A DNA stretch of 64,000 nt from Ceriagrion tenellum (Eukaryota; Arthropoda; Insecta; Odonata; Coenagrionidae): assembly GCA_963169105.1 (NCBI GenBank), contig OY720637.1:33413925-33477924 (forward strand), written 5' to 3'. Below the pieces are notes generated by a model, which was not told the origin of the DNA, made no database searches, and saw nothing but the letters and a program-made list of their open reading frames with translations. Shown here piece after piece: positions 57,143 through 64,000 of the stretch; within the stretch, counting starts at the first letter, position 1, and each line of letters begins with the position of its first letter. Both the position numbers and the translations under genes were made by a program.

Positions 57143-57500
57143 AACAATTACATTAAGATTGGGTGATCCAATGATACGACTACCCGATTTCGCGACCAAC
57201 ATATCTCGCAGTACACATTCCCAAAAACCTCTTCCAGGATATCTGAGCTTATTCCCTCGTAAAATACATTTAGCTCTCCCGCCTATAAACAAAATAATAT
57301 TTTTAAGAAAGGTCTATAAACTTCTAATGATAGACCATAGGCAGCGTAAAGAAAAACCCCCTCCCGGCACAATGAAGCAATTTCATTTCCAATACAGCAT
57401 ATTTAAAAGAGATGGAAATCCCAAAACAGAATTATTTTTCTCAGGTGTGCCTATGGTGCTTGTACTTTATGATGAAATGGATTATTTATACTCTTTGAGA
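57143..57500 (+). repeat. Unclassified repeat, also at 60295-60515
   Basis: TCCCAAAAACCTCTTCCAGG, 'gagcttattccctcgtaaaa' and 'tttttaagaaaggtctataa' recur at 60318-60510. The start ('gggtgatccaatgatacgac', 'tttcgcgaccaacat') also recurs at 57848-57908. ORF 57159-57503 (114 aa) spans it. Its Pro-rich product is unknown and the frame is not kept in the other copy. Confidence 0.6.
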
Positions 57501-57815
57501 TAATAGATGAGAATCGAATAACGAAACAGATATATAAGAGTGAAATGAATGGTGCGAGAGGTAGAGGCTGGCCGAGAAAGTTGTGGTTGAGGAAATTCTT
57601 AAGAGGAGGAATATTAGGAGTCTTAAAAACAGGAGAGCGTGTATGAAGCAGTGTATGGTGGTAAATGAGGCAAAAGAGGTTTGCAAGGATAGGTCAGTAC
57701 GGAGGAAATTATTGAAGCAGAGTCAGGTGCACAAATATGTATTTGTGAGTGAAACTTTGTGACTGTGCCAACCTCGGAAGGGAAGGGCGTGATTGGTATT
57801 ATGTATGTAAGTTAA
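57500..57815 (+). pseudogene. LINE 3' fragment of the (TATG)-tailed family
   Basis: GAGAATCGAATAACGAAACA to 'ggaaattattgaagcagagt' and 'gggcgtgattggtattatgt' follow 13985-14290, encoding ESRITKQIYKSEMNGARGRG and then a shifted KTGERV. It is inserted next to the 57.1-kb repeat. Confidence 0.85.
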
Positions 57816-57899
57816 GGCATGTTTTATAAGGGATACATTGATTACACGAAGATAAGGTGATTCAACGATCGATTTTCCCGATTTTACGACCAACAATGC

Positions 57900-58146
57900 T
57901 CACGGTACAAGAAGGAGAAATCGCGGTGATTCTCGGAAACGGGCGGGATGCGATTCCCGCCCAGAATAACCAGTCTAGTCAGAGTCAGACTTCGCACAGG
58001 GACAAAAAAAACGAAGAATAGCGGGAGCGTATTTATTTATTCGCCAACACCACTCCGTCTACCTCCATGACCCACGATAACGGCGGCAAGTAAAGCGGTG
58101 GTCTAACGCGCGTTGTGACATTCACCGCCAAAGCTACCCTCTTGCA
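57900..58146 (+). repeat. GC-rich hairpin module, copy b
   Basis: AATAGCGGGAGCGTATTTAT, 'CGATAACGGCGGCAAGTAAA' and 'GTTGTGACATTCACCGCCAA' pair with copy a. 57941-57948 and 57955-57962 form an 8-bp GC stem (GGGCGGGA/TCCCGCCC), so a hairpin of different sequence stands at a similar place. Confidence 0.75.
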
Positions 58147-58149
58147 GTG

Positions 58150-58700
58150 TCATGTGCATACAGTCCTCCACCCTCTGTATTCCCTCCCCGTATTTCTCTC
58201 CACCTCTCATCTCCACCGCCTCCACTCCCAGACACGAGTGCGTGGACCCCAACCAACCCAACAGTCTGTGTCGACAGCTGGGGCGTTCGGTCATCGCCTC
58301 TTCGCCTCCTCTTGTCTCGCATACAGCTCCTCCAAGGAGCGAATGACTCCGCCCTATCCTCTAACACGACTGAAGCCGGTTTGTTTGCGAATAAAGAAGG
58401 GAATAGACTCCAGAAGCCAAGGCGTGTGTAACAAATACCGCGTTTTCATTTACGTGCAGAAGACATGCTACAGGGAAGGCATCGCCACTAGGGAGTTGAA
58501 TGCAGCATTAATACTTATTCATAGACAGAATAAGCAGTTGATTGGGTAATAACGAGACGTCACAGATGACACGGTGTAACCAAACAGGTATCCTTCGTAG
58601 TTACCTAAAAAAGTATGAAAGAGTTGCAGGTGTAACTTTATGGAAATATTCAATATCAATATTGGTAAGAATGAAAAGACGATAGTAAATTTTCACACTG
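58150..58700. other. No gene recognised
   Basis: Up to four overlapping ORFs on both strands cover 58103-58549, a Ser/Pro-rich CT-biased stretch. The longest (58115-58549, 144 aa) has no known domain. Confidence 0.45.
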
Positions 58701-58704
58701 TTTT

Positions 58705-58786
58705 AATAAGCACCGACAAGTTTTCGACACTTTATGTCTCACCTTGAGAATGAAATAAAGTGTCGAAACCATGGCCGGTACTTATT
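58705..58786. repeat. Palindrome of two inverted PLE-type termini
   Basis: Arms 58705-58735 and 58755-58786 pair over about 30 bp. Each arm contains the GTGTCGAAA box preceded by a CTTGAG or GGTGAG box. It abuts the tail of family D copy 8. Confidence 0.75.
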
Positions 58787-58794
58787 CATCTATA

Positions 58795-59310
58795 TCTACA
58801 AACTATCCCGCGAGCCTCCGCATGGGCGTGTGGCAGGGGGTGGGTGGTAGGTCACCAGCCGTATAAAAATGTAAAATTGTTGGACGTGAAATTGTGACGT
58901 GTACTAGGGGAGTATATTCAGAGGAACTCAGTTTTCATTGTGGTCGCTTAATGTGCGCGGAAAGAACGAGTTCTTGTACCTATCTGTTCAGCAGAGTATC
59001 TCTCTTATTTTATCGCTTCTGTCAGACCTCGAAATGAAGTGAGGCGTCATGATAATATTCTCTGTGTCGCTCAGAAACACACCAGTTCTGAGTATCTCAA
59101 GCAACCTAACCTTAGCGTGCAGCCTCCGAGTCTCCCACCTTAATCCCTCTAACAGTTCTGTAACACTATATGTTCATTCGTAGCAGTTTTAAACGAATCG
59201 TGCTGCTTTTCTTTATATTTTGTTAATTTTTGTAGTTAAAGCTTTATGACCAGGGTCCAAAATGCTCGCAGTTTATTCGAGGTATGGCCCAACCAGATCG
59301 ACTAAAAGTT
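58795..59310 (-). pseudogene. Family D LINE 3' end, copy 8
   Basis: The plus strand starts with the D terminus (CGCGAGCCTCCGCATGGGCG, 'GTGGTAGGTCACCAGCC') and runs through the whole tail into the antisense coding region ('gcagcctccgagtctcccac', 'gaccagggtccaaaatgctc'), the latter being the reverse of the IWDPGHK block. Confidence 0.85.
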
Positions 59311-59629
59311 AAATAAAAACATTTTTAAAAACAGAGATTAAAAGTGTGGAAATTTACTATTGTCTTTTCATTCTCACCAGTATGGATACCTAAAAAAGCT
59401 TCTTCTAGCATGGAAAAGGGAAGCTTTCACTTAGTGGAAGGGTGGCAAAATGATCAAGATTTAGTTTGTGAGTTCCTCAATTTATTTGAAAGTGACCGAC
59501 GGTTTCGGCTGACAAGCCATCTTCTGGTACAAAATATCTGGTGTAATTTATAAATGTTACAAAGGATCATGGGAAACACTCAGTTTGGGGGGGGAGGGAA
59601 CCGGAGGGCCGCACAATTGTTCAATTGTT

Positions 59630-59972
59630 CGTGGAACAAGGTGAAGGTGAGCTGTAGGATGAATCATGCGGTACTAAGGAAAATTTTAGGGTACTGGGAG
59701 GGTGTTCATGAGACTGGGGGAGGCAGGGTAATGCGTAACAGACGGGGTGGTTTGGGGAATATGACGTCGTTGAGGAGGTTATGCGTGTCTTCAAGGCTGA
59801 TTGCTCGATGCTCCAAGACATCAATCTTCCGTCCCTTCCCGAAGAAATGTAGAATATTCGGTACTTTCCAATCTTTTTTCCTCCAATACGCCTTATGTTC
59901 CACGGAACTTGTCTTAAAATTGCGTCCAGATTGGCCAATATAAACACTTTCACAACATTCATTACATTTCAT
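59630..59972 (-). pseudogene. GIY-YIG endonuclease fragment of a Penelope-like or related retroelement
   Basis: The minus strand from 59972 encodes MKCNECCESVYIGQSGRNFK, matching 'K.C..C...YIGQTGR.FK.R..EH'. A VEHKAYWRK block, then GKGRKIDVLEHRAIS and LNDVIFPKPP follow. This is the layout of the GIY-YIG-like module at the end of retroelement polyproteins. The conserved Arg before the EH motif is Ser here. Plus-strand ORF 59554-59943 is its antisense. Confidence 0.65.
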
Positions 59973-60294
59973 TTTTTAAAGTCCGTGTTTTAATTTTGGG
60001 TCAATTATGTCTTTTTAATTATTTGAAATTCGGCCCAAGGTGTTACTGTAAAAAAAAACTTTACACAATATTCATTAAGCCCCTTAATGCAAATTATATG
60101 TATAAAATGCTGTTTGTAGTTGGCAATCCTCTCTTTTTGCACTTAGTAACATTTTGGAGCAATACATTACAGTTAAATTTCACGTCATCACTTAACAAAT
60201 GAATGATCGGAAACGTAAATACCAATGTTTCTACGGTGGAGGTTCTTGAAGCAGAAGGATCATTTCAACATAATTTCAAATAAAATGTTCTTAA

Positions 60295-60515
60295 TGAAAT
60301 CAATCATTTTTACTCAATCCCAAAAACCTCTTCCGGGAGATAAGAGCTTATTCCCTAGTAAAATACATGATGTTTCTCCGTGAATAAACAAAAAACACAC
60401 ATTTTTAAGAAATGTCTATTCGCTTTTAATAATCGAACAATGGCGACGTAGAGAAAAAAATCACTCCCCGTACTATGAAGCTATTTAAGTTCTAGTACAT
60501 ATTATTTTGAACACC
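60295..60515 (+). repeat. Second copy of the 57.1-kb repeat
   Basis: CCCAAAAACCTCTTCCGGGA, 'gagcttattccctagtaaaa' and 'tttttaagaaatgtctattc' align with 57220-57320; similarity fades after about 60490. Confidence 0.6.
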
Positions 60516-61865
60516 CGACGAAAAAACAACAGAATGCATAGCTTCAAACACCAATCCCATCCTAATCATTGTCGATTTAAGCATATAAAACTTCTGTAGC
60601 GCCACAAATTGAATGACTCTTTTGGAGAGCAAAATCACTGTACACATCAGCGAAATCCCTGAGTCATATTCCCTCTAGAAGTTTCCGAAAGGTTATCGGC
60701 GAAAATTCAATGCACTAAATAGTGTCATGCACCTTTGTATCAGTCACGACTGCAATGTATCACACTCAAAAAAGGCCAAGAAGACTCCTGGTCGGTTTCT
60801 TTCGACCACTTAAAAACCATCCGCAATGTGGATGGATTTTCTGTTGAACACACGGAAATGATTCCTTATAAGAATTCTTCCCAAAAGCCCATAACTCATT
60901 CTCATCCACAAAGAAATAATTACTGTCGAGGAATCCCTTTCAAATAAATTCCCCATCGACCAATGAAATGTTTCGGGAAAAAAACGCCCACCTGCATTTA
61001 GTTGGATGGCAACCCGTTCGAGCGGTAATCCCGAATGCAGTTCGCGTGCCCTCTCTTCCTTATATGTTCCTTAAAGAGACCTTTACCGTTTAACTGGGCC
61101 TCGCCTCTCATCATTTTGCACTGCGCATCTCCTTTCTCTGTCTCTTCCGTCCACCTTTCTCTTCTTCTACAGCCCTCTTCGGGGCTGAACCTCGGAAGAG
61201 AAATTAAGACATAAATTTCGGCCCGCCCCGACAACGCGGACAGCATCCCGTGAAATAAATGGTTCTTTCCCCAAGCTTCCACGCGCAGCCAAACCCTCCC
61301 CCCCCCTCCCCCTCTCATCTCCCCTTTCCGTTCCATCCCTTAGGAAAGCGGTCTCCACCTCCCTAGAGTCACTAGCACACCCTGTTCTACCTCCCCTAAC
61401 ACCCTAAAGGTCCTATTCCACTCACATCTCCTCGCAAAAGGGTTTCGGGATCCCACCCCTTATTTTCCCCGCCCGCGCAGAAAGTAAGCAGGGAAAGTGA
61501 TGACGCACAAATGGCCGTAATAGATAATAAAAAAAGAAAACAAGCGCTCCATTACGGGGCTAACATAAAAGTCCATCTACTACCCCGTCCAATCACTTGT
61601 TGATCCGTTACAGCACGCCGACGACAATTACAAGGTAACGATGATTAATCGACCTATTCAAAGGGTTTTCAGCCGCTATACAGTTAAAGAGGCGAGGATG
61701 TTGTTTATTTCAACGGAAGATTGAAAACCGACGCTAGAAGAACTATTAAGTCAGAATTCAAATGCGTGATCACGTTTTTTTTCATTAACCATTATTTCTA
61801 GCACTTAAATTTATAATATTTGACCTTCTTCATTTTTTTTGGACGATTTTACCTATTAGTGATCT
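60516..61865. other. No gene recognised; C-rich run
   Basis: 61020-61500 is GC-rich with a run of C at about 61300-61315 (G-quadruplex potential on the minus strand). Minus ORF 60998-61336 is Gly/Arg low complexity. Plus ORF 60735-60947 is unassigned. Confidence 0.5.
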
Positions 61866-61871
61866 ATTTAA

Positions 61872-62423
61872 GGTAGTGCGAGCGAGATAGTTCCCTAATC
61901 ATAATGGAGACCATATTCGAATTACACCGTTTGATTTCACCAGCTGTGAGACACATGAATTAAATATTGCATTATTTATGTTGCGATAATATAGTTTTAC
62001 ATGACAGAAATTGTAAGTAATCAAATGAAATTATCCCGATAAATCTTTGACTTGACTCATATTTTTCACGCGGTACGTATGAAACTCCATCAAAACGGAA
62101 GGTTTACTTTGATCCCGAAGAATTTACTGCGGCGACAATATGATTAATTTTCAAAAATAGTCGAGAAAACACACAAACTACACACTTGATTTTTGACGAG
62201 ATCTAAGCGTAGGAAATGCCTCATTTGTTAAATTAGGTGTCTCTGGAGTGCATAGGCGTACAATTTCCCATATAAAAGGCCTGGTATTTTTTGTCAAATA
62301 TCTCGGAAATAAACGTGGTAAGCGGTTTATTTTTTGGTGTCATGGAAGTGAGATATATTTTTCTTAAAAATGAGACCAAATTCATTGATTTATAGGCAAA
62401 AATGATCTTTCGCTCAAACTACC
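61872..62423 (-). mobile_element. Family A MITE, copy 9, full length
   Basis: Flanked by TTAA at 61868-61871 and 62424-62427. The reverse-strand left end TAGTTTGAGCGAAAG pairs with AGTGCGAGCGAGA at the other end. It is the clearest complete copy, 552 bp, with all family blocks in reverse order. Confidence 0.9.
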
Positions 62424-62429
62424 TTAAGA

Positions 62430-63475
62430 TGAAATCATGCTTAAAGACAAGCAATAATTATGAAGGATTGAGATTTTCCGGGTTCCTGCTGCGTTTCTTC
62501 GTCATTCTTGAGTCAGCATTTTGGACCAAAACTTTCTAAATAAGATATATGCTACATAACAGGGACTTCAAAGATTATCAGAGATATTCACATTGTCACA
62601 AAAATACAGTGCCTCGCGGTAGATATCTATTAGCTCATTGTAAATCAACATGGATAAAATGTTCAGATTCATTTTATTTCGATTCTGGACAAGAAAAAAG
62701 TATTATCACAGCGTTATTTTTATATACCCCTCGATGGACAGTGCTGGGTGAAGCAAATAGAATCGGGAGGAACCAAAAAAAACCTAACTATCCCCTTCGG
62801 TATAATAGTTAGCATGATTAATTGAACTACCCATTCAAATTCTATTTTGATCCCATCCAAGCTTCTACAATGAATCTAAGAGCAAGTGAAGAAAAATTTA
62901 AGTTTTATGCAGAAATAAACGTTAAAAGAAACCTATTTAGACTAAGCAGTTAAAACACAATCAGTTAACATATTTCCTTAGGAACTCGAGCCCGCTTTTT
63001 CGCAGGCTATTTCCAAAAACGGTCTTTGCTGGATCTTCACACATAATTTTCATGGCCAGCCAATGCCAAAATTATATACACAGACACCCATGTTCTGGGC
63101 AGATAATATTCTACCCAGACCTATGAGCAATAAGTAAAACTGCAATTTGCAATTATCGTTTTATTTTTTCCTTTATTACAAAAATGTAATTAATATACAT
63201 ATATCTCTATATATTTTTCATTAAAAATTAGCAAGAAAAAATTGAAAAAAGCTATATATATGTATTGTTGTCTTGATAAAGGGTTGAATAAACCGAAATT
63301 CGAGTGCATTAATAGTTAAATATGAAGTTTTCTCAGTAATTTAATTAAAATAAAACAAGCCATTGGACACTTTTCCGACAGTAAATATACGTTTCTAATA
63401 AAATATAGGACTGTTGGAACGCACAAATTTCTAAACATTTCAAGTGGTACGCAGTTTCTAAAAGGTTGGGAACCC
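62430..63475. other. No recognised gene
   Basis: Plus ORF 62549-62812 (87 aa) is unassigned. The rest is AT-rich with ATATAT runs near 63200-63260. Confidence 0.5.
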
Positions 63476-63477
63476 CT

Positions 63478-63668
63478 GATGTAAGGGATAAGGTTTGGGG
63501 AGGTGAAATGGTGACGTGCATCATGGGAGTGTAGTTAATGGAGCTCAGTGTATATTTTGGTCGCCTATTGTGCGCGGAAAGAACGAGTTTTTGTACCTAT
63601 CTGTTTGGCAATGTATCTCTCTTATTTTATCGCTTCTGTCAGACCTAGAGATGTAGTGAGGCGTGAGT
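63478..63668 (-). mobile_element. Family D LINE 3' fragment, copy 9
   Basis: 'gggataaggtttggggaggt', 'catcatgggagtgtagttaa', 'gtgcgcggaaagaacgagtt' and 'tattttatcgcttctgtcag' on the plus strand, truncated on both sides (no GCAGGGT terminus). Confidence 0.85.
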
Positions 63669-63755
63669 CTTTTTGTATCTCAAACGTGAGGATACTTTAA
63701 TACTTTTTATTTCGAGTTCGTATTTATCATGTTTCGGATAATAGGTGGTTGGCCC

Positions 63756-63856
63756 AACTTCTGGGAGAATCAGCTCGAAAAGAGCGTGGTCAATTCAACA
63801 CAACAGGACAAGGTTGATTTGACTACGCTCTTTTTGAGCTGATTCTCCCAGAAGTT
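63756..63856. repeat. Foldback with 44-bp arms and 13-base loop
   Basis: 63756-63799 and 63813-63856 are inverted repeats matching at 41 of 44 positions. In a plus-strand RNA two of the three differences are G-U pairs. The ends AACTTCTGGG and CCCAGAAGTT are the outer termini. It could be a tiny foldback MITE or a hairpin precursor RNA. Confidence 0.9.
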
Positions 63857-63910
63857 TGTGTGTGTGAGTGATTTTGTTTGCTTGTGAGTGTGTTTGCGTA
63901 AATAACCGGG

Positions 63911-64000
63911 CATCCTTAGCGGGGTCTCATTAGCCCTATCAAGGATCCCAGGTTATAACCCAAACATCCTTAGCGGGGTCCCATTAGCCCTAGCAAAGGA
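63911..64000. repeat. Start of a 54-bp tandem repeat
   Basis: CATCCTTAGCGGGGTCTCAT at 63911 recurs as CATCCTTAGCGGGGTCCCAT at 63965, each followed by TAGCCCTA. The second unit runs off the window end, so array length is unknown. Confidence 0.8.

Noticed and set aside
57159..57503. 114-aa ORF as a possible real gene
   Set aside because: The underlying sequence is repeated at 60295-60515 without keeping the frame, and the ORF ends at a LINE junction.
59584..59611. G-run as a G-quadruplex regulatory element
   Set aside because: It lies opposite the GIY-YIG fragment's codons for Pro-rich sequence. A G-rich run alone is weak evidence of function.
1..64000. CRISPR arrays, bacterial operons, phage or plasmid features
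   Set aside because: No repeat-spacer arrays, ribosome-binding-site-led gene strings or dense ORFs. Retroelement content, simple repeats and low coding density are those of animal nuclear DNA.

Overview
This window looks like gene-poor, repeat-dominated nuclear DNA from an animal, most likely an arthropod with a large genome. It is AT-rich. I found no intact single-copy protein-coding gene, no rRNA or tRNA gene and no CRISPR array. Almost every protein I could recognise is a broken piece of a mobile element, mainly LINE reverse transcriptases of arthropod type, with a PIF/Harbinger transposase and GIY-YIG pieces of Penelope-like elements (PLEs). The species cannot be fixed from the sequence.

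Family letters are mine. A: about 550-bp TTAA-flanked MITE, nine copies, five of them interrupted by later insertions or overlaps. B: TA-flanked MITE. C: element with CAGGGTG termini. D: CR1/Jockey-like LINE 3' ends, nine copies, sharing a 3' tail with the shorter family E. F: about 600-bp repeat. G: repeated module with a TATA box. H and J: 3' ends of two more LINEs, mostly antisense here. Family 1: LINE with five copies. A further LINE has (TATG)n tails. There are also PLE pieces, one 2.26-kb Harbinger element, one hAT-like element with a near-perfect 8-bp target duplication, and a piggyBac-like end.

Layout. 0-14 kb: hammerhead-like PLE terminus, LINE pieces, MITEs A, B and C, a candidate recursive splice site on the minus strand (10.54 kb), and a (TATC)-tailed LINE 3' end. 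15-20 kb: Harbinger element, hAT-like element, and an antisense LINE piece between 149-bp direct repeats. 21-29 kb: family F, nested A/LINE, family-1 LINE, piggyBac-like end, E/D tails. 30-35 kb: three TATA modules with fixed spacing, partly split by F, D and H, then an RFX X-box-like site. 35-44 kb: dense nest of LINE, D, A and PLE palindromes. 44-53 kb: LINE and PLE remains inside and around an A copy. 53-64 kb: D copies, a duplicated GC-rich hairpin module, a second C copy, a GIY-YIG piece, the last A copy, a 44-bp-arm hairpin and the start of a 54-bp tandem repeat.

The recognised parts do not form a host pathway. The non-transposon signals most worth following are the recursive splice site, which would place this DNA in a very long intron of a minus-strand gene, the three TATA modules, and the duplicated hairpin module.
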